From assembly GCF_040448305.1 (NCBI RefSeq), contig NZ_CP148752.1, positions 5,123,501 to 5,187,500 of the forward strand: DNA of 64,000 nucleotides, given 5' to 3'. The position numbers and the translations under genes were made by a program. Numbering within the stretch: the stretch's first letter is position 1; each line of letters starts with the position of its first letter. The notes under the pieces are model-generated. The model had not been told where the DNA came from. It saw only the letters and a program-made list of their open reading frames with translations, and ran no database searches. Below, one piece after another: positions 26,078-33,846 of the stretch. The DNA is from Pseudomonas fluorescens. Its GTDB lineage: Bacteria > Pseudomonadota > Gammaproteobacteria > Pseudomonadales > Pseudomonadaceae.

Positions 26078-27268
26078 ATGACCAGCAAAATCCCCGAACC
26101 GGACCTCGGTTACCTGCAAAAAGTGCTGCTGGAAATGCTCGCCATACCCAGCCCTACCGGGTTCACCGATACCATCGTGCGCTACCTCGCCGAACGCCTT
26201 GAAGAACTCGGCATTCCCTTCGAGCTGACCCGTCGCGGCACCATCCGCGCCACGCTCAAGGGCAAGAAGAACAGCCCCGACCGCGCCGTTTCCGCCCACC
26301 TGGACACCATCGGCGCGGCGGTGCGTGCAGTGAAGGACAACGGCCGCCTGACCCTCGCGCCCGTCGGCTGCTGGTCCAGCCGCTTCGCCGAAGGCAGCCG
26401 GGTCAGCCTGTTTACCGACAACGGCGTGATCCGTGGCAGCGTCTTGCCGCTGATGGCTTCCGGGCACGCATTCAACACCGCCGTGGATGAAATGCCGATC
26501 AGTTGGGATCACATCGAGTTGCGCCTGGACGCCTACTGCGCCACCCGTGCCGACTGCGAGTCGCTGGGCATCAGCGTCGGCGATTTCGTCGCCTTCGACC
26601 CGCTGCCTGAGTTCACCGAAAGCGGCCACATCAGCGCCCGCCACCTTGACGACAAGGCCGGGGTGGCCGCGCTGCTGGCGGCGCTCAAGGCCATCGTCGA
26701 CAGTGGCGAAGAGCTGATGATCGATTGCCATCCGCTGTTCACCATCACCGAAGAAACCGGCAGCGGTGCCGCAGCGGCGTTGCCCTGGGACGTCAGTGAA
26801 TTCGTCGGCATCGACATCGCACCGGTCGCACCTGGCCAACACTCCAGCGAGCACGCGGTAAGCATCGCCATGCAGGATTCCGGTGGGCCGTATGACTATC
26901 ACCTGTCGCGCCACCTCCTGCGCCTGGCCAGCGACAACGAGTTGCCCGCACGCCGGGACCTGTTCCGCTACTACTTCAGCGACGCCCATTCAGCGGTGAC
27001 CGCCGGCCACGACATTCGCACCGCCCTGCTCGCCTTCGGCTGCGACGCCACCCACGGTTACGAACGCACCCATATCGACAGCCTCGCCGCCCTGAGCCGC
27101 CTGCTCGGTGCCTACATCCTCAGCCCGCCCGTGTTTGCCAGCGATGCACAGCCGGCCAAGGGCTCACTGGACCGTTTCAGCCATCAGCTTGAACATGACA
27201 CCCAGATGGAAAGCGATACGCGGGTGCCGTCGGTGGATAGCCTGGTGGGGCAGCGGTCGGAGAACTGA
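26078..27268 (+). CDS. M42-family peptidase-like protein of the NAGGN system
   Basis: This 396-residue protein belongs to the M42 aminopeptidase family and always accompanies NAGGN genes. Metal-site segments are visible: SAHLDTIGA (near 70), HLDDKAGVAALL (near 188), ITEETGSGAA with the catalytic glutamate pair, and a final histidine in THGYERTH. A role in trimming or turning over NAGGN is inferred from context; its substrate is not established. ATG follows CAGGAGTCTCC. Same strand as the two synthesis genes, after a REP pair. Confidence 0.88.
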   Translation: MTSKIPEPDLGYLQKVLLEMLAIPSPTGFTDTIVRYLAERLEELGIPFELTRRGTIRATLKGKKNSPDRAVSAHLDTIGAAVRAVKDNGRLTLAPVGCWSSRFAEGSRVSLFTDNGVIRGSVLPLMASGHAFNTAVDEMPISWDHIELRLDAYCATRADCESLGISVGDFVAFDPLPEFTESGHISARHLDDKAGVAALLAALKAIVDSGEELMIDCHPLFTITEETGSGAAAALPWDVSEFVGIDIAPVAPGQHSSEHAVSIAMQDSGGPYDYHLSRHLLRLASDNELPARRDLFRYYFSDAHSAVTAGHDIRTALLAFGCDATHGYERTHIDSLAALSRLLGAYILSPPVFASDAQPAKGSLDRFSHQLEHDTQMESDTRVPSVDSLVGQRSEN

Positions 27269-27298
27269 TCCAGGATCTTCATTGCCTGGTAAACCGCT

Positions 27299-27361
27299 AT
27301 CGCGAGCAGGCTCGCTCCCACAGGGGAATGCGGTCTACTGTGGGAGCGGGCTTGCTCGTGA
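27299..27361. repeat. Paired REP palindromes after the NAGGN cluster
   Basis: Inverted REP cores lie at 27299-27323 and 27338-27361. The right arm is the GGGCTTGCTCGTG variant. They close the NAGGN cluster. Confidence 0.88.
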
Positions 27362-27450
27362 AGGCGTCAGACCAGACAACACAAGATCCCGGGCTGGCCG
27401 TCCTCGCCCAATCGCCGTAGCATCGCGCCATTGATCCAACCGAGGTGCCT

Positions 27451-27678
27451 ATGCTGATCCCCCACGACCAACTTCAAGTCGACACCCTCACCCGCCTGAT
27501 CGAGGATTTCGTGACCCGCGACGGCACGGACAATGGAGACGACACTCCACTGGAAACCCGCGTACTGCGCGTGCGCCAGGCCTTGACCAAGGGCCAGGCA
27601 CTGATTGTCTTCGACCCGCAAAGCGAGCAATGCCAGTTAATGCTCAAGCACGACGTGCCCAAGCACCTGTTTGACTGA
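27451..27678 (+). CDS. YheU family small protein
   Basis: This 75-residue cytosolic protein starts MLIPHDQLQVDTLTRLIEDFVTRDGTD, the signature of the YheU (UPF0270) family, whose function is unknown. ATG 27451 is preferred over the in-frame GTG two codons earlier because a CGAGG ribosome site lies 5 bases before it. It ends convergently with the csrA paralogue, the stops only 5 bases apart. Confidence 0.85.
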   Translation: MLIPHDQLQVDTLTRLIEDFVTRDGTDNGDDTPLETRVLRVRQALTKGQALIVFDPQSEQCQLMLKHDVPKHLFD

Positions 27679-27683
27679 GCCCT

Positions 27684-27869
27684 TCAGCGCTCCTTGGTTT
27701 TCGCCAGTTTGTTCTGGATGCGTTCGTAGATTTCGCAGCGATGCACATTGACGTCCTGAGGCGCTTCAACGCCAAAGCGCACGTTGCTTCCGTTGATCGC
27801 GAGAACACGCACGGAAATGTTGTCACCGATGGAAATGGTTTCGCCCACAATGCGAGTGAGTACGAGCAT
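27684..27869 (-). CDS. csrA: CsrA/RsmA-family RNA-binding regulator, divergent paralogue
   Basis: CsrA dimers bind GGA motifs in mRNA leaders and small RNAs to control translation. The 61-residue protein has the classical start MLVLTRIVGETISIGD and the RNA-binding C-terminal VHRCEIYERIQNKL, including the key Arg of VHR. It differs clearly from the main RsmA and RsmE sequences I recall (for example NVHRC in place of AVHRE), so I read it as a third member such as RsmI. ATG follows AAGGACACTCCTC. It stands alone, convergent with the YheU gene. Confidence 0.9.
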   Translation of the reverse strand: MLVLTRIVGETISIGDNISVRVLAINGSNVRFGVEAPQDVNVHRCEIYERIQNKLAKTKER

Positions 27870-28023
27870 GAGGAGTGTCCTTCAGGGGTTACTGGCCCTT
27901 GAAGATGCCCGGCCCGCGGTACGCCTACAATGCTCCGACAGCAAACCAGACCGGACTGACAGCCCCTGACGCACGCCACTTACGGAAAGGTCTGACAGGT
28001 CGGTTGATTGTAGGGCCGATCTG

Positions 28024-28356
28024 TCAGGATGCGGAGAATCGCGGCCCGAACAGGATGATACTCGCGCCGATCACACACAGCGCCACACCAAGCCAGTCCG
28101 AACCCAGCGGACGAATCCGCTCGACCACGGCCAACCAGCCGATTGAGGCAATGATGTAGATGCCACCGTAAGCGGCGTAGGCGCGGCCAGCGTAGCTTGC
28201 CTCGATACGGGTCAGCAGCAGGGCGAACAGGGTCAGGCTGAGGAGCGCCGGCACCACCCACCACATGCTTTTGCCCTGGCGCAACCACATCCAGAAGGCA
28301 AAGCAACCGGCAATTTCGAACAGCGCAGCGAGGAAAAACCACAGGTAATTGAGCAT
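28024..28356 (-). CDS. YnfA family (UPF0060) small membrane protein
   Basis: This 110-residue inner-membrane protein has four spans: LWFFLAALFEIAGCFAFW, VVPALLSLTLFALLL, AAYGGIYIIASIGWLAV and WLGVALCVIGASIILFG. It matches the YnfA family, which resembles small multidrug transporters; efflux activity is reported for some homologues. It lies 64 bases downstream of the SDR gene on the same strand and may be read from the same message. Confidence 0.9.
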   Translation of the reverse strand: MLNYLWFFLAALFEIAGCFAFWMWLRQGKSMWWVVPALLSLTLFALLLTRIEASYAGRAYAAYGGIYIIASIGWLAVVERIRPLGSDWLGVALCVIGASIILFGPRFSAS

Positions 28357-28420
28357 GCAAGCGTCTCGCGAGGATGGCCGATGGCGGCCACCCTAACCAC
28401 AGCGTTGCCTGCGGGCAAGA

Positions 28421-29236
28421 TCAGCTTGCCGATTGCCTGGCCTTGGCGCGCATTTTGTCGGCCATGGCGGTCATTTCGTTGTAGAGCAATTGCGGGTTCT
28501 TCTGCTTGATCGCCCAGGCCATGCGGCCCTGTTCGTGGGGCAGGATCATGAACTCGCCAGCGGCGACCTGCTGATAGATGTAGTCGGCGATGTCGGCGGC
28601 ACTGATCGGCGAGCTTTCCAGCAACTTTCCGACCTGGGCTTTCATGGCCGGAGTCGGGCCGCGGAAGGAGTCCAGCAGGTTGGTCTGGAAGAACGACGGA
28701 CACACCACATGCACACCGACTTCCTGATGCGCCAGCTCGATCAGCAGGCTTTCGGACAACGCCACCACGCCCGCCTTGGCCACGTTGTAATTGCTCATCG
28801 CCGGGCCTTGCATCAGCGCGGCCATGGACGCGATGTTGATGATCTTGCCTTGGCTTTTTTCCAGCAGTGGCAGGAAAGCCTTGCAGCCCTTGACCACGCC
28901 CATCAGGTTGATCGCGATCTGCCAGTCCCAGTCCTCCAGGGACAACTCACTGAAGAACCCGCCAGATGCCACGCCCGCGTTATTGACGATGACATCGATG
29001 CCGCCGAGCTTGACTTCGCAGGCCTGGGCGAACGCCGTCAACTGGCTGTAATCGCGTACGTCACAGCGCTGGATAAAACCGTCGCCGCCCGCTTCGCGGA
29101 CCAGCTTGAGGGTTTCCTGCAACCCGGGTTCGCTGACGTCCGACAAGGCCAGTTGCCAGCCTTCACGCGCCCAGCGCAGCGCGATTTCGCGACCCAGGCC
29201 CGAGCCTGCACCAGTGATCATCATGCGATTTTGCAT
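28421..29236 (-). CDS. Short-chain dehydrogenase/reductase
   Basis: The 271-residue protein has the SDR cofactor motif TGAGSGLGREIA near residue 7, NNAGVASGG near 86, and the catalytic YNVAK near 153 preceded by the serine of NIASMAALMQG. All are intact. The C-terminus (HEQGRMAWAIKQKNPQLLYNEM) resembles a widespread proteobacterial subfamily of unknown substrate. ATG 29236 (MQNRMMITGAG) fits the Rossmann start; the upstream frame is not conserved-looking. Confidence 0.82.
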   Translation of the reverse strand: MQNRMMITGAGSGLGREIALRWAREGWQLALSDVSEPGLQETLKLVREAGGDGFIQRCDVRDYSQLTAFAQACEVKLGGIDVIVNNAGVASGGFFSELSLEDWDWQIAINLMGVVKGCKAFLPLLEKSQGKIINIASMAALMQGPAMSNYNVAKAGVVALSESLLIELAHQEVGVHVVCPSFFQTNLLDSFRGPTPAMKAQVGKLLESSPISAADIADYIYQQVAAGEFMILPHEQGRMAWAIKQKNPQLLYNEMTAMADKMRAKARQSAS

Positions 29237-29408
29237 AGCAAACAGCCTTGTTGTTCTCGGAAGATGCACCGAGTGTAGCGAAGGAAATTGCCCGACCCAC
29301 GCTCCATCAGATTGCTGAATGGCCCGAGCAAACTGCGGGAGCGTCTGACGCAATTAAGGCAACTACAAAAGAAATAAGAACCCGTCCGAAATACTTCAAA
29401 AAAACCTG

Positions 29409-29436
29409 GAATTTTCCTGCAAGCGCAAGAGTCGGA
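29409..29436 (+). promoter_or_regulatory. Weak AlgU-like promoter candidate for the DUF3309 gene
   Basis: GAATTT, 17 bases, then TCGGA resembles the AlgU (sigma-22) consensus GAACTT-N16/17-TCTGA with one mismatch in each half. It lies about 85 bases before the ATG of the small membrane protein. Chance matches at this level are common. Confidence 0.25.
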
Positions 29437-29521
29437 TTTTTTAAGCAGCTCGAATTTACTTCATTCCCGCTGACCTTGATTGGCATGGTCAATCCACTGC
29501 ATTTTCGACAAGGAAATAGAC

Positions 29522-29674
29522 ATGGGTACAATACTGATCATCATTCTGATCCTGTTACTGATCGGTGGTTTACCGGTCTTCCCGCACTCCAGAAGTTGGG
29601 GTTACGGCCCTTCCGGAATCATCGGCGTCGTATTGGTGGTGCTGTTGATCCTGCTCTTGCTCGGCCGAATATAA
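29522..29674 (+). CDS. DUF3309 small membrane protein
   Basis: This 50-residue protein is nearly all membrane: MGTILIIILILLLIGGLPVF, a short SRSWGYGPSG loop and a second hydrophobic span ending LLLLGRI. It matches the DUF3309 family, often seen in Proteobacteria and often with stress genes. Function unknown. The ATG follows AAGGAAATAGAC. It is monocistronic and ends at a bidirectional terminator. Confidence 0.85.
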   Translation: MGTILIIILILLLIGGLPVFPHSRSWGYGPSGIIGVVLVVLLILLLLGRI

Positions 29675-29690
29675 AAACCGCCAGGCAAAA

Positions 29691-29715
29691 AAAGAGGCCC
29701 TTGAAGGGCCTCTTT
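29691..29715. terminator. Bidirectional terminator
   Basis: AAAGAGGCCC and GGGCCTCTTT form a 10-bp stem with a 5-base loop, flanked by A-rich and T-rich tracts on both sides. It can stop both the DUF3309 transcript and the convergent membrane sulfatase transcript. Confidence 0.92.
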
Positions 29716-29731
29716 TCTATTGCGTCACAAC

Positions 29732-31825
29732 TTAGTCCGGCGTGCCGTCAACAACACCAGCGGTGTTGTCCAGCAGGCTCTTGGTCGCTGTTTGCAGGAA
29801 CGCTTCGAGCTTGAGTTTCAACTCGGCGATACGCGGCGCATCAGCAATGACTTCGGCGCGAGGCTTGGCACCCAATTCATACTGATACAGCTTCGGCGCC
29901 ATGTCCTTGTCCTTCGGCAGGACCAGAATCTGGTCTGCGGTGAGGATGGCCGTGGTCTGCTCGCTGCCCGATGGCTTGATCACCCCAATACCCATGTCGC
30001 CTTCCGGCAGGTTGAGCAGGTCGCGCCCCCAGCACTGATGACGCACTTCGCCACCGATGCGGCCCATGATGGTCGGTACGATGTCGATCTGAGTGCCCAC
30101 GGTGTGGTCACGCTGGCCGAATTTTTCCTGGATGCCCGGCGCGATCATCAGCATCGGCACGTTGAAGCGGCCCAGGTCCATTTCGGTGATTTGCTGTTCG
30201 TTACCAAAACCGTGGTCACCAACGATGACAAACAGGGTTTCCTTGAAGTACGGCTCCTTGCGGGCCTTTTCAAAGAACTGGCCCAGTGCCCAGTCCGAGT
30301 AACGCATGGCGGTCAGGTGTTCGTTCAGGTTGCCACGATCGGTCACGCGCTCGACCGGCAATGGTGTCGGCAAGGCGTATGGCGTGTGGTTGGACAGGGT
30401 TTGCAGCAAGGCATAGAACGGCTTGCCGTTTTCTCGTGCCTTGAGCTCGACCAGGCCACGGTCGAACATGTCCTGGTCGGACACGCCCCAGGTCGGATCA
30501 GAGAACACCGGATTCACGAAATCGTTACGGCCGATGAAGTTGGTCATGCCCTGGTTGCTGAAGAAACCCGACTGGTTGTCCCAGGCGAAATCGCCGTTGT
30601 AGACATACACATCGTCGAAGTCACGGGCGCTGAGCAACTGCGGCAGACCGGACAGCTTGTGGCTGCCTTCCGGGGTCTGCATCAGGTATTCGAAGCCCGG
30701 CAGGTTCGGGAAGCAGGCCATGGTGGCGAACATGCCCTGGTGGGTATGGGTGCCGTTGGAGAAGAAGCGGTCGAACAGCAAGCCTTCCTTCGACAGTTTG
30801 TCGAGGTACGGCGTGATGTTGCCCGGCCCACCCAGCGCACCCACCGAGTGACCGGCCATGCTTTCCATCAGGATCACGACGACGTTCTTGATCGGCAGGG
30901 TCTTGTCGGCTGGCGGGGTGTAATCGCGACGTACCGCTGCGGTCTCGCCATCCACCAGTTTGTCATCCGCCATCACCAGCATGTCGCGCACGACTTGTTG
31001 GGCTTGTGGCTGTGGCAGCGTGGCTTTCCAGATATTGTCGCGATCTTCGGACATCCGGCTCTTGGCGGCGGCGACCAGAGAAAGCGTACCGTTGAGACCC
31101 AGCTGGTTGGCGAAGTTGGAGTCTGTGGTGTAGACATCACCCCAGCGCATCGGCGGGCCTTGACGCAAGGTGCCACGGGCCGCGACAACGCAGATCAGCA
31201 GGCAAACCACGAACACGCCAATGCGTGCATACCACGGCGCTACCTTGCGTGTGCCGATGCTGCCGCCACTGAACGGGCCACGAGGGCGGGTCGCACGGTC
31301 GGCGCCCTTGAATGCCATGCTCAGGATCACGGTACCCACGGCCCACGCCAGCAGATAGCGGACCACCGGAAAACCATACCAGAGCATGCTGGCCACGGTT
31401 TTCGGGTCTTCCTTGACGTACTGGAAGACCAGGCCGTTGAGGCGCTGGTGGAACTCACGATAGAAGTCCATCTCCATCAGGCCCAGGAACAGCGCAATGC
31501 TGGAGACGATCGTCAGCCAGAGACGGAACAGCCCGCGTGCGGCCATGGCCCGGGCGCTGAACAAGGCCAGCAGCAACGGAATACTGAGATAGACCACCAG
31601 GCGCAGGTCGAAACGCAGACCGTTGGCGAATGCCTCAAGGAAGGTCGAAGCCGGTGTGTCGAGGATCATCGAGCTGTTGTAAGCCAGCAGCGCGACGCGC
31701 AGCAGGCTGAACATGACCATCATGACCAGGGCACACAACAGCGTGTAGGCCAGATGCGATTTGACGGTCGGTTGCAGCAGGCGACTAGAAGCTCGCTGCT
31801 GATTCAGGGCGTCCGGGATTGCCAT
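29732..31825 (-). CDS. LTA synthase-family membrane sulfatase/phosphotransferase
   Basis: The 697-residue inner-membrane protein has about five N-terminal spans (LAYTLLCALVMMVMFSLL through WAVGTVILSMAF, residues 25-200) and a periplasmic sulfatase-fold domain (about 290-640). Metal-site segments include VVVILMESMAGHS, FSNGTHTHQGMFATM and VGDHGFGNE. Family members transfer phosphoglycerol or related groups to envelope glycans; in Gram-negatives osmoregulated glucans or lipopolysaccharide are candidate acceptors. The acceptor here is not identifiable from sequence. Monocistronic. Confidence 0.87.
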   Translation of the reverse strand: MAIPDALNQQRASSRLLQPTVKSHLAYTLLCALVMMVMFSLLRVALLAYNSSMILDTPASTFLEAFANGLRFDLRLVVYLSIPLLLALFSARAMAARGLFRLWLTIVSSIALFLGLMEMDFYREFHQRLNGLVFQYVKEDPKTVASMLWYGFPVVRYLLAWAVGTVILSMAFKGADRATRPRGPFSGGSIGTRKVAPWYARIGVFVVCLLICVVAARGTLRQGPPMRWGDVYTTDSNFANQLGLNGTLSLVAAAKSRMSEDRDNIWKATLPQPQAQQVVRDMLVMADDKLVDGETAAVRRDYTPPADKTLPIKNVVVILMESMAGHSVGALGGPGNITPYLDKLSKEGLLFDRFFSNGTHTHQGMFATMACFPNLPGFEYLMQTPEGSHKLSGLPQLLSARDFDDVYVYNGDFAWDNQSGFFSNQGMTNFIGRNDFVNPVFSDPTWGVSDQDMFDRGLVELKARENGKPFYALLQTLSNHTPYALPTPLPVERVTDRGNLNEHLTAMRYSDWALGQFFEKARKEPYFKETLFVIVGDHGFGNEQQITEMDLGRFNVPMLMIAPGIQEKFGQRDHTVGTQIDIVPTIMGRIGGEVRHQCWGRDLLNLPEGDMGIGVIKPSGSEQTTAILTADQILVLPKDKDMAPKLYQYELGAKPRAEVIADAPRIAELKLKLEAFLQTATKSLLDNTAGVVDGTPD

Positions 31826-32162
31826 GTCGTTTTAGGACCCATTGGAAGTTGAAGTTTCAAAAATACAGCTGCGCCTTGCCCTCTTTTCGGCCCATACAAG
31901 GCCCGGGGGTTTGCGCGGTGCGCAAATGTTGCACGATCAACGGCAGCATTGCCATTGATAACTACCCTCATCCCGACTGTTTCATCCTGCATTCAGCAAT
32001 ACGCAGCGCGTTACGGGAGAGCCGGCGAATTGTCTTGGAGAGTGGGTGAAAATTTTGTGCAACGCATATCCGGAAACAAATTAAAGCCTGCGCACCGGTC
32101 AAAAACGCAAACGCCCCGATCGAATCGGGGCGTTACGAAGTCACCTCAAAAGAACGACACAG
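31826..32162. other. Intergenic region upstream of the membrane sulfatase
   Basis: I see no coding region in these 337 bases. Near 31911-31927 TTTGCGC and GCGCAAA form a short hairpin. The right end carries the terminator of the START gene (32100-32134). The minus-strand promoter of the sulfatase gene must lie here, but no convincing -35/-10 pair stands out. Confidence 0.6.
32100..32134 (-). terminator. Intrinsic terminator of the START-domain gene
   Basis: On the minus strand an 11-bp stem (AACGCCCCGAT paired with ATCGGGGCGTT, 3-base loop) is followed by TTGCGTTTTTG. It lies about 30 bases after the stop of the START-domain gene. Confidence 0.85.
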
Positions 32163-32768
32163 TTACTTCTCGGCGCGTTCCTTGAGGGCTTTCAAGGTAT
32201 TGAACGGGGCATCCACCACGAACTTGTTGGCCACCAGCGACGGCACGCTGCCGCCCGGTTCGGTGTGCACCTGATAGGTCACTTCGATCTGGTCGCCCTT
32301 GGGTACGAACTTCCAGAAACCGTCGACCTTGGCGACCCGGACGAAGCCTTTTTCTTCAGGAACGTATTTCGGTACGCCTTCGAGCTTGCGGGTCAGGCTG
32401 CCATCAGCCCCTTCGATGGTGGTGATGTGCAACACCGAATCCCGGGGAGTAACCGGCCACGGGGTGTTGAACTGAGTGTAGGTCCAGCTCTGGTCACCTT
32501 CGTGCTTGAGCAGCTTCTGGGTTTTGCATTCGTGAATCCAGGCGCAGGCTCCGGGCACGTCTTCCTGCAACGCACGCAGCTTGGCCATGGTGGTTTTCAT
32601 CAGCGTGACGCCCTGGTAGGCCTTGTAGTCGGAGCCGGCCACTTCACTCAGGGAGATCTTGATGCCGTCTTCGTTTTTTTTGACTTTCCAGTCTTCGGCC
32701 TGGGCCGTCGAGGTAACCAGCGCAACCGTCAAACCACACAGCACAGCCATACGATGCAGCGAACCCAT
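32163..32768 (-). CDS. Secreted START-domain lipid-binding-like protein
   Basis: This 201-residue protein has a signal peptide (HRMAVLCGLTVALVTSTAQA) and a START/SRPBCC-like domain containing CAWIHECKTQKLL and TYTQFNTPWPVTPRDSVL, segments typical of bacterial START proteins. It probably binds a hydrophobic ligand in the periplasm; ligand unknown. ATG 32768 is chosen for the signal peptide, since the frame upstream runs through a long palindrome. It ends at a strong terminator. Confidence 0.82.
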   Translation of the reverse strand: MGSLHRMAVLCGLTVALVTSTAQAEDWKVKKNEDGIKISLSEVAGSDYKAYQGVTLMKTTMAKLRALQEDVPGACAWIHECKTQKLLKHEGDQSWTYTQFNTPWPVTPRDSVLHITTIEGADGSLTRKLEGVPKYVPEEKGFVRVAKVDGFWKFVPKGDQIEVTYQVHTEPGGSVPSLVANKFVVDAPFNTLKALKERAEK

Positions 32769-32801
32769 TGTCTTATTCCTTATTGTTGAAGTTCCATTCG
32801 T

Positions 32802-32860
32802 TGGGCTTGCACCTCCGATCACCTTCAGGTTTTTCGGAGGTGATCGGAGGTGCAAGCCCA
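32802..32860. repeat. 23-bp perfect inverted repeat
   Basis: The left arm 32802-32824 (TGGGCTTGCACCTCCGATCA and three more bases) and the right arm 32838-32860 are perfect reverse complements around a 13-base loop. It lies 5 bases after the stop of the YkgJ-like gene and 34 bases before the START gene. No T-run follows on either strand. It does not match the REP core seen elsewhere in the window. Confidence 0.85.
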
Positions 32861-32864
32861 CACA

Positions 32865-33119
32865 TCACGCCGCCGTCATTTGCTCCCACCAGCCAATCAA
32901 CCGGATGGCTTCTTCGCTACTGCTTCCGCACACCTCGGGGTCGGCCTCGAAGGCAGAACACACCGCCGGCCGTTCTGGCTGGCCGAAAATACTGCACAGG
33001 TTATCGGAGGAAAGTTGCAGGCAACGCTGCCCCGCGGCCTTGCCGTTGGGCATACCGGGAATCGGTGAACTGATGGAAGGGGCAATGCAACAAGCGCCAC
33101 AGCCCTCACGGCATTTCAT
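32865..33119 (-). CDS. YkgJ-type cysteine-cluster protein
   Basis: This 84-residue cytosolic protein has the zinc/iron-chelating cysteine pattern MKCREGCGACC at the N-terminus, then CLQLSSDNLCSIFGQPERPAVC. That matches the YkgJ (CxxCxxxxCC-type) family, short form. Function is unknown beyond presumed metal binding. Its stop abuts the 23-bp inverted repeat, which may shape its mRNA 3' end. Confidence 0.82.
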   Translation of the reverse strand: MKCREGCGACCIAPSISSPIPGMPNGKAAGQRCLQLSSDNLCSIFGQPERPAVCSAFEADPEVCGSSSEEAIRLIGWWEQMTAA

Positions 33120-33286
33120 GACGACAAGCTCCTCGCGACGAGCAGTGTGTTAAAGGACGGGGGCACAGAGTACCCGCTAAAACAGTTGTTTTAAATTACC
33201 TGCGAGCGGGTTTTTCAGCTCAACCGAGCATGACCGACCAGTCTCCGACAAAGCGTCTGGTCTGCGGCTCGCGGATCGGGATGAGA

Positions 33287-33766
33287 TTACTGCTTGAACT
33301 CGAAATCCAGTGCCGCGCCTTCGACCTCGTGGCGCTCTTCATTTCGCAGTTGCAGCTGCATTTCATTGCTGAGCAGGCGGCCGTTGAGCTGGAACGGACT
33401 GCTGCCGCTTTTGTCACCGAACATCTGGGGTAACAACGGTTCGCGCCTGGTCAACGGCACCGTTCCGACAGGCTTCAGCTCCTGAACCATGTCCCGGGGC
33501 AAACTCAAGTCCAGATTGGCAGATGGAAGCTCAGTCTTTGCCACTTCGCTGGCCGGTTTCGATTTGGCGGCAATGGGCGCACGCTTTTTCACGGGCGCAG
33601 CCTGCTTACTGGCCGCCGAGGCTTTTTTCGCAGGTGCGGTTTCTATCGGTGCGACTTGGAAACTGCCGGTAGTCTGATCCTGCTCGGTAGCCGCCATGAC
33701 GGATGCCGGCTGAATACTCGCAAACAGGCAGAGCAAAAGCCAGGCGGCAGGAAAAGTCGGTTTCAT
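33287..33766 (-). CDS. Hypothetical periplasmic protein with Lys/Ala-rich linker
   Basis: I do not recognise a domain. The 159-residue protein starts MKPTFPAAWLLLCLFASI with a likely signal peptide cleaved near VMAA. Residues 45-75 are lysine/alanine-rich (KKASAASKQAAPVKK), and a more ordered C-terminal part ends FQLNGRLLSNEMQLQLRNEE. Similar proteins are sometimes mislabelled as IF-2 because of the linker. It has no obvious partner; the MocR gene lies 80 bases upstream on the same strand. Confidence 0.65.
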   Translation of the reverse strand: MKPTFPAAWLLLCLFASIQPASVMAATEQDQTTGSFQVAPIETAPAKKASAASKQAAPVKKRAPIAAKSKPASEVAKTELPSANLDLSLPRDMVQELKPVGTVPLTRREPLLPQMFGDKSGSSPFQLNGRLLSNEMQLQLRNEERHEVEGAALDFEFKQ

Positions 33767-33846
33767 GTATCCCACGGTGGGTGCAAACGGCAGAGATGCA
33801 TATGCTCGCCTGTTGCGGCCCACATGACAAGCGCAGCAGCAGCCAG

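Noticed and set aside
32802..32860. Terminator of the YkgJ-like gene
   Set aside because: The long hairpin has no T-run on the minus strand after the stem, so I list it as an unexplained inverted repeat.
33170..33226. ACCCGC/GCGGGT hairpin with T-run on the plus strand
   Set aside because: No plus-strand gene ends there, and on the minus strand no T-run follows, so no terminator can be assigned.
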